A DNA stretch of 61,410 bases from Oscillospiraceae bacterium (GTDB lineage: Bacteria; Bacillota; Clostridia; Oscillospirales; Oscillospiraceae). Positions 1 through 8,170 of this stretch are shown one piece after another. The stretch is taken from assembly GCA_020025675.1 (NCBI GenBank), contig JAHHRS010000005.1, positions 1 through 61,410 of the forward strand, read 5' to 3'. How positions within the stretch are numbered: position 1 is the first letter of the stretch; each line of letters starts with the position of its first letter. A program made the position numbers and the translations under genes. Below the pieces are notes generated by a model. The model was not told the origin of the DNA and made no database searches. It saw nothing but the letters and a program-made list of their open reading frames with translations.

Positions 1-60
1 ACACAATAGTCCATAAATGTCAATGTTTTGTAACATTTAATTTATCTTCTACTTTTTTTA

Positions 61-82
61 CAAAAACAGTGTATTGTTTTTG
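61..82. promoter_or_regulatory. Inverted repeat upstream of the PTS promoter
   Basis: An exact 8-bp inverted repeat, CAAAAACA and TGTTTTTG separated by 6 nt, lies about 35 bp upstream of the predicted -35 box of the PTS operon. It could be an operator for a regulator encoded outside the window or the end of an upstream terminator. No regulator gene is visible next to it. Confidence 0.35.
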
Positions 83-116
83 GTTTATTTTAAAGACAAA
101 AATAATACAAATCGTC

Positions 117-144
117 TTGAATTTGTGTCGGACTATGTTATAAT
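117..144 (+). promoter_or_regulatory. Predicted promoter of the PTS operon
   Basis: TTGAAT (117-122) and TATAAT (139-144) are separated by 16 nt, a good sigma-A-type match. The 5' leader holds three tandem AGTAA units (161-175) just before the Shine-Dalgarno AAGGAGG. No sigma-54 -24/-12 element was seen, although many mannose-class PTS operons use one. Confidence 0.6.
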
Positions 145-191
145 ACAAAATAGATACAAAAGTAAAGTAAAGTAAAGAAGGAGGTTATAAC

Positions 192-587
192 TTGACAGGT
201 TTAATTATTGCAACCCACGGTGAAATGGCAAAAGCTATTTTAGAAGTTTCGGAGGTTCTGATGGGGGAACAGGAAAAAGTTGAGACAATCGGTTTCTGCT
301 TGGGAGACAGCCTGGACATCCTTCTGGATCGTTTAAAAAAAGCCTTTGATAAGCTGGCAGACTGTGAGGATATTCTGATTGCTGTGGATATTAAAGGCGG
401 CAGCCCCTGCAACGCTGCAACCGTAATGAAAACCCAGCATACAAATGCGCGTCTGGTTACAGGCGTAAACATCCCGCTGTTGCTTCAATTTTTTGAGGAT
501 CGCTACAACCAGCTTCCCTTAGAGGAGTCTATAACGAATATCATGGAAGTTGGGCAGACCGCAATAAACGAAATTACATTAATATAA
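192..587 (+). CDS. PTS mannose-class EIIA domain protein
   Basis: A stand-alone IIA of 131 aa, the usual size for the EIIA-Man fold. It would take phosphate from HPr and pass it to IIB in the cytoplasm. The phosphorylatable histidine is His9 in the motif IIATHGEM near the N-terminus, matching His10 of E. coli ManX. The start is TTG at 192, chosen because AAGGAGG ends 8 nt upstream and the family N-terminus begins right there. It is the first gene of a co-directional operon; IIB follows after 25 bp. Sugar specificity cannot be read from the sequence. Confidence 0.9.
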   Translation: MTGLIIATHGEMAKAILEVSEVLMGEQEKVETIGFCLGDSLDILLDRLKKAFDKLADCEDILIAVDIKGGSPCNAATVMKTQHTNARLVTGVNIPLLLQFFEDRYNQLPLEESITNIMEVGQTAINEITLI

Positions 588-612
588 GATTATTGAAAAG
601 GAGAGAATACAC

Positions 613-1095
613 ATGGAAAAAATCGGCCATGTAAGAATTGACGACCGTTTAATACACGGTCAGATTGTCGCCTCGTGGATTAACGTATTGCAGTGCTCTG
701 CTATCGTTGTTGCTGACGACAAGGCTGCTGCGGATCCTCTGCAGAGCATGATGCTACAGATGGCATGTCCTCCCAGCATACAGCTGAAGCTCATGAAAAT
801 CTCAGAAGCCGCTGCTTACCTGAAGGATCCGTCAGTTGACCGCAGTAAGCTGCTGGTGATTCTCCGCAATGTGGACAATGCTTTACAGCTGACACAGGAA
901 GATTTAGGAATCTCCGAAATTAACGTGGGAAATGTCAGCTCCGGCCCAAAGCGCAAGAAGTTTTCCAAGAGTGTCTGGCTTACACCTGAGGAAATTGAGA
1001 AATTCCGTCAGCTGAACGCCAGGGGAATTCATCTTGAGGTGCGTGTCGTACCCAATGAGAAAGCTACCGATCTTATGAGCATGATCGGCAAATAA
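613..1095 (+). CDS. PTS mannose/fructose/sorbose-class EIIB protein
   Basis: This 160-aa protein matches the PTSIIB_sorb family. The active histidine is His15 in the motif DDRLIHGQ, followed by the conserved IVASW. It receives phosphate from the IIA protein encoded just upstream and phosphorylates the incoming sugar at the IIC/IID membrane pair. IIA and IIB are separate polypeptides here, whereas E. coli ManX fuses them. A GGAGAGA ribosome binding site precedes the ATG. The family is certain; the substrate is not. Confidence 0.92.
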   Translation: MEKIGHVRIDDRLIHGQIVASWINVLQCSAIVVADDKAAADPLQSMMLQMACPPSIQLKLMKISEAAAYLKDPSVDRSKLLVILRNVDNALQLTQEDLGISEINVGNVSSGPKRKKFSKSVWLTPEEIEKFRQLNARGIHLEVRVVPNEKATDLMSMIGK

Positions 1096-1168
1096 TTAAG
1101 TCTGTTCAGGCGACTTTGTCTTAAGAAAGCGCAGCTGCCTAACAGAAAAATAAAAGGGAGGTATTATA

Positions 1169-1924
1169 ATGCTCTTTCTCCAAGCATTTCTTGTAGCACT
1201 TTGGGTTACTTGGGCTATGATTGATGAACAAACCCTGCAGCTCCAAACTACAAGAGCGATCATCACCGGCACCGTAGTAGGCATCATCATGGGTGACCTG
1301 CAGACAGGCCTTATTGTGGGCGCAACCGTTGAACTTATGTTCCTCGCTTCCGTCTTCGTGGGTACTGCAGTTGCTCCTGATGTAACCCTCTCCGCTGCCA
1401 TTGCCACTGCAATCGCCTGTCTCAGCGGAGGTGGCGTCGAAGTTGCCATTGCAACCGCAATCCCTGTTGCCCTGATCGGGCAGACCATGAACACCCTTCA
1501 GTACAGTGTCGTCAACGTTGCTATCCTTCACTGGGTGGAAAGAGGCGGCAAGAAGGGCAGCCTGGCCCGTGTACGTGCAGGTAACTACATAGCTCTTGCT
1601 CTCAACTTCGTTTTTTACGGCTTGCCCACATTCTTCGCAGTTTATCTCGGTGCAGAGTATGTCGTGAAATTTATTGATATGCTTCCTGCAACACTTCTGT
1701 CCGGATTGGCAAATGGCGGTGGCATGCTGGCTGCTGTCGGATTCGGTATGCTTCTCACTACTATAAAGTGCAAGAAGCTGTGGCCATATTTTGTGGTCGG
1801 TTATATTGCCGCTGCATTCCTCCACATTAACAATGTGGGCATCGGCCTGATTGCCGTCACTTGTGTATTCCTGCACAATTATTTCATCGACCAGAAGGCT
1901 AACAACCTCAACATCATGGCTTAG
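1169..1924 (+). CDS. PTS mannose-class EIIC membrane component
   Basis: This 251-aa hydrophobic protein is of the EII-Sor IIC type. The N-terminus holds the conserved GDLQTGLIVGATVELMF stretch and the glycine/alanine-rich segment after it, which form the translocation domain. Several membrane spans follow throughout. It forms the sugar channel with IID, encoded 13 bp downstream. AGGGAGGT lies before the ATG. The length matches the usual 250-270 aa. Confidence 0.92.
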   Translation: MLFLQAFLVALWVTWAMIDEQTLQLQTTRAIITGTVVGIIMGDLQTGLIVGATVELMFLASVFVGTAVAPDVTLSAAIATAIACLSGGGVEVAIATAIPVALIGQTMNTLQYSVVNVAILHWVERGGKKGSLARVRAGNYIALALNFVFYGLPTFFAVYLGAEYVVKFIDMLPATLLSGLANGGGMLAAVGFGMLLTTIKCKKLWPYFVVGYIAAAFLHINNVGIGLIAVTCVFLHNYFIDQKANNLNIMA

Positions 1925-1937
1925 GAGGGGATGAGAT

Positions 1938-2753
1938 ATGAAGAACACAGATCAGAAACTAACTAAAAAAGATTTGTGGAAGGTATTCCGCAGCCAGTTC
2001 TTTATAAGGAGCTGTTTGAACTTTGAACGCATGCAGAACATTGGCTTTACGCATGCAATGTCACCCATTATAGAAAAGTACTATGATACTCCGGAAGAGA
2101 AGCAGGCGGCCATAGACCGTCATATGCAGATGTTCCTGACTCAGCCTATGGTTGCCTCTATCCCCATCGGTGTTTCCGCAGCTATGGAAGAGCGTCTTGC
2201 GACCGAGCAGGATATTGAGCCTGAGAGCATTGATGCCACCAAGACTGCTTTGATGGGACCACTTGCCGCTCTTGGCGACAGCCTCATTAACGGTACGGTC
2301 CGTCCTATACTGGCCGGCATTGCCTGCTCACTGGCATTGTCCGGTAGCGTCTTCGGGCCTATTCTTTTCCTTATTTGTATGACTATCGTCACTATCGGTG
2401 TTCGTTATCTCGGTATATTTAAGGGCTATGAAAAAGGTGTCAGCCTTGTTACCGAGCTTCAGAAGTCCGGCCTTATCTCCAAGATTACAGAATTAGCTTC
2501 GGTGGCTGCGTATATAGTTATAGGCGGCTTTGTAGTCACAAATGTTGCTTTCCATCTAAACATAGTATACTCCGCAGGTGATGCTGTCATTGATATCCAG
2601 CAGACACTGGATTCCCTGCTGCCATCCATACTGCCCGTTATGCTGACACTCGGTGTCTATAAGATTCTAAGCAAGAGAAAGATTTCAGCAATTCTTTTGA
2701 TGCTTATCATCATGGTTTTGGCTATAGCCTGCACATATTTAGGTATTATGTAA
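1938..2753 (+). CDS. PTS mannose-class EIID membrane component
   Basis: This 271-aa protein is of the EIID-AGA family. The N-terminal half is amphipathic (KKDLWKVFRSQFFIRSC, then FERMQNIGF and the ALMGPLAALGDSL motif), and the C-terminal half holds hydrophobic helices. It partners with IIC in the permease. AGGAGGGG precedes the ATG. With IIA, IIB and IIC it completes the sugar-specific Enzyme II. The nearest full-length family members are about 270-280 aa, so it looks intact. Confidence 0.92.
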   Translation: MKNTDQKLTKKDLWKVFRSQFFIRSCLNFERMQNIGFTHAMSPIIEKYYDTPEEKQAAIDRHMQMFLTQPMVASIPIGVSAAMEERLATEQDIEPESIDATKTALMGPLAALGDSLINGTVRPILAGIACSLALSGSVFGPILFLICMTIVTIGVRYLGIFKGYEKGVSLVTELQKSGLISKITELASVAAYIVIGGFVVTNVAFHLNIVYSAGDAVIDIQQTLDSLLPSILPVMLTLGVYKILSKRKISAILLMLIIMVLAIACTYLGIM

Positions 2754-2760
2754 AAATTAT

Positions 2761-2791
2761 GATTCCGGCAGCTTTAACAGTTGCCGGAATC
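2761..2791. other. Stem-loop between IID and the hydrolase gene
   Basis: GATTCCGGCA (2761-2770) pairs with TGCCGGAATC (2782-2791), giving a 10-bp stem without a following T run. It may stabilise the upstream PTS mRNA or partially end transcription, which would let the II genes be made in excess of the enzymes downstream. Confidence 0.45.
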
Positions 2792-2821
2792 AGCAAAATT
2801 CCTTTCAGGAGGTAGTTACTT

Positions 2822-3550
2822 ATGTCTCAGTTAGTTGATTTTCATGTACATATGGGTAAAAGCAGCCGCGGCAGTATGTATTCTGTCGAGGATCTTATCC
2901 GTTCTATGGATAAATTCAACATCGAATATTCCGGTCTTTCCATTCTAAACGGAGTTCTCACAGGAGAGCTGAACGACAGAGTGATGCAGGCCGTTAAGCA
3001 GTATCCAGATCGTATAGTGGGTTTTGCCTATATTAATCCCCGTGAGCCTAATGCAATTGACGAAGTACATCGCTGTCTGGACAATGGTATGCGCGGAGTA
3101 AAAATGCATTCTTGGAAGCACGGTTATTTCCCGGACAATAACACCGCCATTGACGGCATTATAGATGCTATTGAGCCTTACGATGTCCCGGTTTTGTGCC
3201 ACACCGGCACTGCACCCCTCGCCCTACCCCAGCAGTGGGCTGCCATTGCAAAGCGTCATCCGAAGGTTCCATTTGTTTTTGCACACATCGGTTATCTTGA
3301 CTTTGGCTACGGCTGTGTCGAGTGCGCCAAGGAGCTGCCCAATGTTTATGTAGACACCGCCGGACAGGAGGAAATCCCCATCATCGAAAAAGCTCTTGCC
3401 GATTTGGGTCCGGACCGTATAATCTTTGCCACCGACTGGCCTTATAAATATCCCGGCAGTGAAATTGTAAAATTCGATTATTATGATCTGAATGACGAAG
3501 CAAAAGAAAAGATTTTCCGTACTAATGCTTTAAAACTGTGGAAGCTGTAA
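2822..3550 (+). CDS. Amidohydrolase family TIM-barrel metal hydrolase
   Basis: A 242-aa protein with the hallmarks of the amidohydrolase-2 / COG2159 type: DFHVHMG at the N-terminus (metal-binding His-x-His), CHTG near residue 125, FAHIG near 160 and ATDWPY near 205, whose Asp is the catalytic base and metal ligand. Such enzymes hydrolyse lactones or C-N bonds or decarboxylate. It lies inside the PTS operon between the transporter genes and Enzyme I, so it probably acts on the imported compound or its product. AGGAGG precedes the ATG. The reaction is unknown. Confidence 0.8.
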   Translation: MSQLVDFHVHMGKSSRGSMYSVEDLIRSMDKFNIEYSGLSILNGVLTGELNDRVMQAVKQYPDRIVGFAYINPREPNAIDEVHRCLDNGMRGVKMHSWKHGYFPDNNTAIDGIIDAIEPYDVPVLCHTGTAPLALPQQWAAIAKRHPKVPFVFAHIGYLDFGYGCVECAKELPNVYVDTAGQEEIPIIEKALADLGPDRIIFATDWPYKYPGSEIVKFDYYDLNDEAKEKIFRTNALKLWKL

Positions 3551-3638
3551 GAAAAGCAAAACGGCATCCATCAAAGAACACCGATTTTGCAATATAAGAA
3601 TTTAAATGACAGCCGTTCCGGAAGAGGAGGTAGAATTT

Positions 3639-5357
3639 ATGAAGTATCAGGGTAGTCCTGTTTCCCGTGGAATAGCGATTTCCCGTGTGTTTTGTTTTCA
3701 CGATGAACCGTTGAGGATAGATGAACGCACACTTGAAGAGCCTTTGCGTGATCTGGAGCTCCACCGTTATCACAGTGCCATTGCAACTGCAAAGCAGCAC
3801 CTGGAAGCTACATATGAAAACTGTCGTATCTGTGATAAGGAAAAGGCAATGATATTCCAGGCACATATTGATATACTGGACGATATACAGGTTCGGGAGG
3901 AAATCGAAGACGCAATACTGCTGGACGGCAGGTGTGCCAGCTGGGCTGTAGCCACAGTTTATGATTCATATGCTCAGGTTCTTGCCTCATCTGATGACGA
4001 GCTTGTACAGGAGCGGGCCGCTGACCTTAAAGATGTTTCTGTCAGAATACAGAAGATACTGTCAGGAAACGAACCAGTCAGCAGTCTTGAGGATATTCCG
4101 GAGGATGTTATTCTCCTCGCCTATGATCTGATGCCATCACAGACGGTTTCCCTTGATCCCAGGCATGTGAAGGGCATCATCACCGAGGTGGGCGGCATGA
4201 CATCCCATACCGCAATTCTTGCCCGCAGTCTTGGGATTCCCGCTGTGCTGGGCATCCCGGATTTATTAAAGCATGTCAAAAATGATACATTGGTTATATT
4301 GGACGGGATTGACGGTATTATTATCACCAATCCCACAGATGAGCAGCTGGCATTCTATGAAAGTAAGCAGATTGCATTTCTCAAGGAAAGGGACTATGAG
4401 GAGACCTTCATGCCCAGAAAGCCAATTACTAAAGACGGCTTGCAGGTAGACATCCATCTTAACATAGGCGATGCCGACAGCTCCCGCTACAAGAAATTTC
4501 TGCCATATGCAGATGGTGTGGGGCTATTCCGCAGTGAATTTTTGTATCTGGGTCGGGCAGAGCTACCGTCAGAGGAAGAGCAGTACGAGATTTACTCCAA
4601 GGTTCTTCGCAATCTTGGGGATAAACCGGTAATCCTGCGCACGCTTGATATAGGCGGTGACAAAAAGACCGACTGCATTCCTATCCCCGCTGAAGGAAAC
4701 CCCTTTTTAGGACTTCGTGCTCTGCGTCTTTGCTTTGCTATGCCATCTCTTTTCCGTACCCAGCTGAGGGCAGCTTTCCGTGCTGCCGTCAACGGTAATC
4801 TCTGGCTGATGTTTCCCATGGTCAACAGTATTGAGGACGTCCGCAAGGCTAAGGAGTTTTGCAGGGAAATTTGCGATGAGCTGGAGGCCGACGGCATCCC
4901 ATATGGTAAAAATATTAAGATTGGTGTGATGATTGAAACGCCCTCCATGGCTTTAATGGCTGCCGAAGTGGCGAGGGAGGTTGACTTTGCCAGTATTGGT
5001 ACAAATGATCTGTGTCAGTACACTCTTGCAGTTGACCGCCTGAATCCCACTGTGCGGCAGTATTATCAGCCCTATCATCCGGCACTGCTGAAGCTCATTG
5101 CCTATGTTGCCGATTGTTTCAACACAGTGAATAAGCCAATCAGCATATGCGGTGAGCTGGGCGGAGATTCCAGATTTATCCCTGTTTTGTTAGGACTTGG
5201 AATTCATAAATTAAGTATGAACACCTCCGCTGTTGCAGCAGCAAAGGCTGTGATATGCAATACCGATTACCGGCAGGCCAGAATTTTGGCTATGAAAGCT
5301 CTTACCAAAGCCACAGAAGATGAAGTCAGAGCACTGTTAAATAGCTCAGCTACGTAA
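3639..5357 (+). CDS. ptsI: Phosphoenolpyruvate-protein phosphotransferase (PTS Enzyme I)
   Basis: Enzyme I takes phosphate from PEP and gives it to HPr. The start at 3639 gives 573 aa, the normal length, and is preceded by GAGGAGGT; an ATG 33 nt further upstream lies before that site and adds a non-family extension. Visible motifs are the phosphohistidine loop GGMTSHTAILARS (His190), the PEP-barrel segments GLFRSEFLYL and DIGGDKKTD, IETPSM, GTNDLCQYTLAVDR and the catalytic ICGELGGD near the C-terminus. All key residues are present. It lies in a sugar-specific operon, and a 13-bp imperfect stem (5374-5386 with 5405-5417) separates it from HPr. Confidence 0.95.
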   Translation: MKYQGSPVSRGIAISRVFCFHDEPLRIDERTLEEPLRDLELHRYHSAIATAKQHLEATYENCRICDKEKAMIFQAHIDILDDIQVREEIEDAILLDGRCASWAVATVYDSYAQVLASSDDELVQERAADLKDVSVRIQKILSGNEPVSSLEDIPEDVILLAYDLMPSQTVSLDPRHVKGIITEVGGMTSHTAILARSLGIPAVLGIPDLLKHVKNDTLVILDGIDGIIITNPTDEQLAFYESKQIAFLKERDYEETFMPRKPITKDGLQVDIHLNIGDADSSRYKKFLPYADGVGLFRSEFLYLGRAELPSEEEQYEIYSKVLRNLGDKPVILRTLDIGGDKKTDCIPIPAEGNPFLGLRALRLCFAMPSLFRTQLRAAFRAAVNGNLWLMFPMVNSIEDVRKAKEFCREICDELEADGIPYGKNIKIGVMIETPSMALMAAEVAREVDFASIGTNDLCQYTLAVDRLNPTVRQYYQPYHPALLKLIAYVADCFNTVNKPISICGELGGDSRFIPVLLGLGIHKLSMNTSAVAAAKAVICNTDYRQARILAMKALTKATEDEVRALLNSSAT

Positions 5358-5458
5358 AATTCAGCTGCAGTCTATACGGCAGTGCATACACTGTAAATTA
5401 TTTTTGCATTGCTGTATTTATAGGGCTGTGCAAATGAGAATAAATAAAGGAGCTCTAT

Positions 5459-5722
5459 ATGCTTTCAAAAGAAATTAAGATTCAAAATCCAAGCGGACTT
5501 CATGCCAGACCGGCTTCCGCTTTTACCCGCTGTGCAGCAGGTTTTAACTCATCAATCACTCTCAGTAAGCAGGGCGGAAAGCCTGTTAACGCAAAATCCA
5601 TGATTATGGTGCTTTCTCAAAGTCTCGTATGCGGTACAACCGTGACCATTACTGCTGATGGAAAGGACGAGACAGAGGCAATTGCAAAATTGACAGAGCT
5701 GATTGCCAGCTTTACCGAATAA
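5459..5722 (+). CDS. ptsH: Phosphocarrier protein HPr
   Basis: This 87-aa HPr carries His15 in GLHARPAS, the site phosphorylated by Enzyme I, and a serine at position 47 in AKSMIMVL that matches the regulatory Ser46 of Gram-positive HPr, so HPr kinase control looks possible. It follows ptsI rather than preceding it, the reverse of the common ptsHI order. AAAGGAG precedes the ATG. It hands phosphate to the IIA at 192-587. Confidence 0.95.
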   Translation: MLSKEIKIQNPSGLHARPASAFTRCAAGFNSSITLSKQGGKPVNAKSMIMVLSQSLVCGTTVTITADGKDETEAIAKLTELIASFTE

Positions 5723-5768
5723 TGGAACAAGTTATAACTGTAAAATTATTTATACAAGGAGATAAGCC

Positions 5769-6581
5769 ATGAATTTTAATAGTTTGTTCAACGGAAAAAA
5801 GGCTGTGATTGGTATGGTGCATCTCCTTCCCCTTCCGGGATCGCCAAATTACGGAGGAGATTTGGAGGAGGTTTACCGCGCAGCCAAGCGTGATTTAGAC
5901 CGATTGACTGCCGGTGGAATCTCTGCTGCAATTGTAGAAAACTTTTGTGACATGCCCTATGATACGGATGTGGCTCCCATAACGGAAGCTGCAATGGCTA
6001 TCATAATAGACCGTCTCCAAAAGGACGCCCAAATCCCACTGGGCGTAAATGTTCAGTTTAACTGCTTTAAGGCGGAATGGGATATTGCAAGCTTGACAGG
6101 ATGTGCCTTTTTGCGTGTGGAAGCGTTTGTGGAAAATCGTGTAGGTCCTCATGGAATTACATGGGCAGCAGCGCCAAAGCTGCTTCGGTACAAGGGCTCT
6201 ATCCCTTCAAATTCGATGATTTTTGCAGACATCAATGTCAAGCACTCCTTCCCACTCGCAGAGCAGCCCATGTCATTTTCAATTCATGAAGCTATTGAGG
6301 CCGGGGCAGATGCAATTATCATCACCGGACTTCAGACAGGCTCAGTTCCCTCTCCTGCAGATATACAGGAAGCCCGTCGTCATGCCGGCAATACACCTAT
6401 TCTTGTAGGAAGCGGAATCTGCCGTGAAAATCTGCGTGATTATCTCACTGCCGCTGATGGTGTGATTGTGGGAAGCTCTATAAAAGAAGGTGGAAATGTC
6501 AGTAATCCCGTGGATGAGACCGCTGTGCGGCAGCTTGTCTCACTTGTGAATAATTTTTGTGCAGAGGAAAGGGTGAATTGA
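5769..6581 (+). CDS. BtpA/SgcQ family TIM-barrel protein
   Basis: This 270-aa protein shows BtpA-family (COG0434) features: IGMVHLLPLPGSP at the N-terminus, VENFCDMPY, GVNVQFN, FADINVKHS and the ITGLQTG / VGSGI phosphate-loop region near the C-terminus. The family has a TIM-barrel fold. The E. coli member SgcQ is encoded in a cryptic PTS sugar locus, so the pairing with a PTS is recurrent. It may act on the phosphorylated sugar, but the reaction is not established. The gene ends 1 nt before the next ATG. Confidence 0.8.
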   Translation: MNFNSLFNGKKAVIGMVHLLPLPGSPNYGGDLEEVYRAAKRDLDRLTAGGISAAIVENFCDMPYDTDVAPITEAAMAIIIDRLQKDAQIPLGVNVQFNCFKAEWDIASLTGCAFLRVEAFVENRVGPHGITWAAAPKLLRYKGSIPSNSMIFADINVKHSFPLAEQPMSFSIHEAIEAGADAIIITGLQTGSVPSPADIQEARRHAGNTPILVGSGICRENLRDYLTAADGVIVGSSIKEGGNVSNPVDETAVRQLVSLVNNFCAEERVN

Positions 6582-6582
6582 A

Positions 6583-7065
6583 ATGACAGTTGCAGAAGCG
6601 GTAAAGCAGAGTAAAAGCGGCGCATTTTTTCATAAAAAGCAGATTTCCTACGCCCAGAAGCAGATACGGGAGGATGAGGATCTCATTTGCGCTGCATATG
6701 TAACTGTGAACCGTATGCAATTGCATGGCATTGAAAGTTCTTCCTATCTCACCAGAATGCAGGATTCAACAAAATTGAATTGTATTCTTTGCGTCACCAC
6801 TGAGCGCATTGTCTTTTATAACTACGCTTTCGGCTCAGCCATTTCATATGAATTGGCTCTCAAGGAAAACCCAAGGCTGGATGCCCGCATGGCAAAAAGC
6901 GGAGTCGGAGTAGGTGGACTGCGTATTTATAATGATGATAGCAGCTATTATATTTCTGGAAACCGTAAACTGATTAATTATTTAAAATCCGGAATAATGG
7001 CTGCCTTCATGATTTACCAGGATACTCATATACCGGCATCTGAGGAAGCACTCGGGAATACTTAA
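6583..7065 (+). CDS. Uncharacterised small protein, possibly PH-like
   Basis: A 160-aa soluble protein with no signal peptide or membrane segment. The central part, NCILCVTTERIVFYNY, has the alternating pattern of bacterial PH-like domains, followed by GVGGLRIYNDDSSYYISG. It starts 1 nt after the BtpA-type stop, so it is translationally coupled and belongs to the PTS operon. No catalytic motif was recognised. It is the last operon gene before the insertion-sequence region. Confidence 0.55.
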   Translation: MTVAEAVKQSKSGAFFHKKQISYAQKQIREDEDLICAAYVTVNRMQLHGIESSSYLTRMQDSTKLNCILCVTTERIVFYNYAFGSAISYELALKENPRLDARMAKSGVGVGGLRIYNDDSSYYISGNRKLINYLKSGIMAAFMIYQDTHIPASEEALGNT

Positions 7066-7197
7066 AATTAAGAATTTATCAAGGCAGCGCACATTAATAA
7101 TACTAATAACGCCCACAGAGAATGAAGTAACCCCAAAAAGTTAGACAGTATTCTGAAATAAAACTGTTCAAGCTACCGAAAGGGCTTGCTGTCTGTG

Positions 7198-7200
7198 CAA
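7198..7200. repeat. Target-site duplication, left copy (CAA)
   Basis: CAA at 7198-7200 is repeated at 8408-8410 on the other side of the 1207-bp element. A 3-bp duplication is typical of IS3-family insertion. Joining the flanks across one copy restores a continuous transposase reading frame of the older element, which independently supports the boundary. Confidence 0.75.
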
Positions 7201-7248
7201 TGATATGCTCCCCGTCAAGCGGACAGTGAAAAAATATAAAGTTTTTCC

Positions 7249-7281
7249 GGCCAACAGCCTGTGTGCTGTTGGCCGCTTTTT
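7249..7281. terminator. Terminator hairpin inside the IS left end
   Basis: GGCCAACAGC (7249-7258) and GCTGTTGGCC (7265-7274) form a perfect 10-bp stem with a 6-nt loop, followed on the plus strand by GCTTTTT. It lies immediately after the OrfB stop and would also block read-through from the PTS operon into the IS. Confidence 0.7.
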
Positions 7282-8170
7282 ATGCAGCGGTACACAATTT
7301 GTGCTTTTCCATTGGCGTCAGCACGCCCAAGTTACGCTGTACTCTTCTGGTGTTGTAATATATGATGTAACGCTTAATCATCTGGATCAGCTCCTGTTTG
7401 CTGGAAAAGCGCCTACCATAATATCGTTCCCGCTTCAAGATGCCCCAAAATCCCTCCATAGGGTCATTGTCAATACAGTGGGCAACACGAGACATACTCT
7501 GCGTCATTCCGGCCTGTACGAGTTTGTGGTGGAATGCTCTGCTGGTATATTAGTAACCTCTGTCACTATGGAATAGCGGGTGGGCACTGGGGTTTTCCTG
7601 AACAGCCATATCAAAGGTTTTGTAAACCAGCGGATTATCATTGCGTTCGCTCAGTGCATAGGACACGATGCGTCGGTCGCAGAGATCCAGAATGGCACTT
7701 AGATAGAGCTTATGAACTTCAGTGCCCTCATACCATTTGAATTCCGTCACATCGGTAAGCCATTTCTCATTCACTTTCTCCGCATAGAACTGGCGATTCA
7801 AAAGATTTTCAGCAAGATACTGAGGCTTCTTTGCCCGTCTGGTACAGCCGTGGTTGTTGTATTTTATGGTGGAGCGTATATCTCTGGCACGGCAAATACG
7901 CAGCACTTTCTTGTCATTGACATAGATCCCATAGTCATGGCGCAAGTCGTCATTCAGTCTTCGGTAGCCTTTATCCGGGCTTTCTAAATGGATCTGTTCG
8001 ATCTTGTCAGCCAAACGCTCATTTGCCCCTGCTCTGCGGCTCAGCTTGCCGGAAGCCCATTTATGGTAGGCAGAACGGGACACATGAAGCAGTTCACACG
8101 TGGTTTCAATGGGAAATCCATATTCTGCATGGCACATCTGGACGGATGCATAGATACGCCGCTGTCTCAC
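7280..8170 (-). pseudogene. IS3-family transposase OrfB with an in-frame nonsense codon
   Basis: The rve-type DDE integrase is complete apart from one stop. The HTH_21-like N-terminus has SRSAYHKWASGK and GYRRLNDDL. The catalytic Asp residues are in LTDVTEF and HSDRGY, and the Glu is in GFWGILKRE. Directly after HSDRGY a TAA occupies the place of a probable CAA (Gln), and the frame continues with YTSRAFHHKLVQAGMTQS to the C-terminus with no frameshift. Initiation would be GTG at 8170 or frameshifting from OrfA. A single base change probably killed it. Confidence 0.88.

Noticed and set aside
161..175. AGTAA triple repeat considered as a short CRISPR-like or phase-variable tract
   Set aside because: Only three 5-nt units, outside the coding region and without spacers; it cannot shift a reading frame. 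No CRISPR array was seen anywhere in the window.
1139..1948. A 269-codon minus-strand frame opposite PTS IIC
   Set aside because: The plus strand encodes a clear PTS membrane protein with a good ribosome binding site; the reverse frame has no domain.
7205..7576. A 123-codon plus-strand frame in the IS
   Set aside because: It is antisense to the transposase and begins inside the inverted repeat; the transposase on the other strand has clear catalytic motifs.
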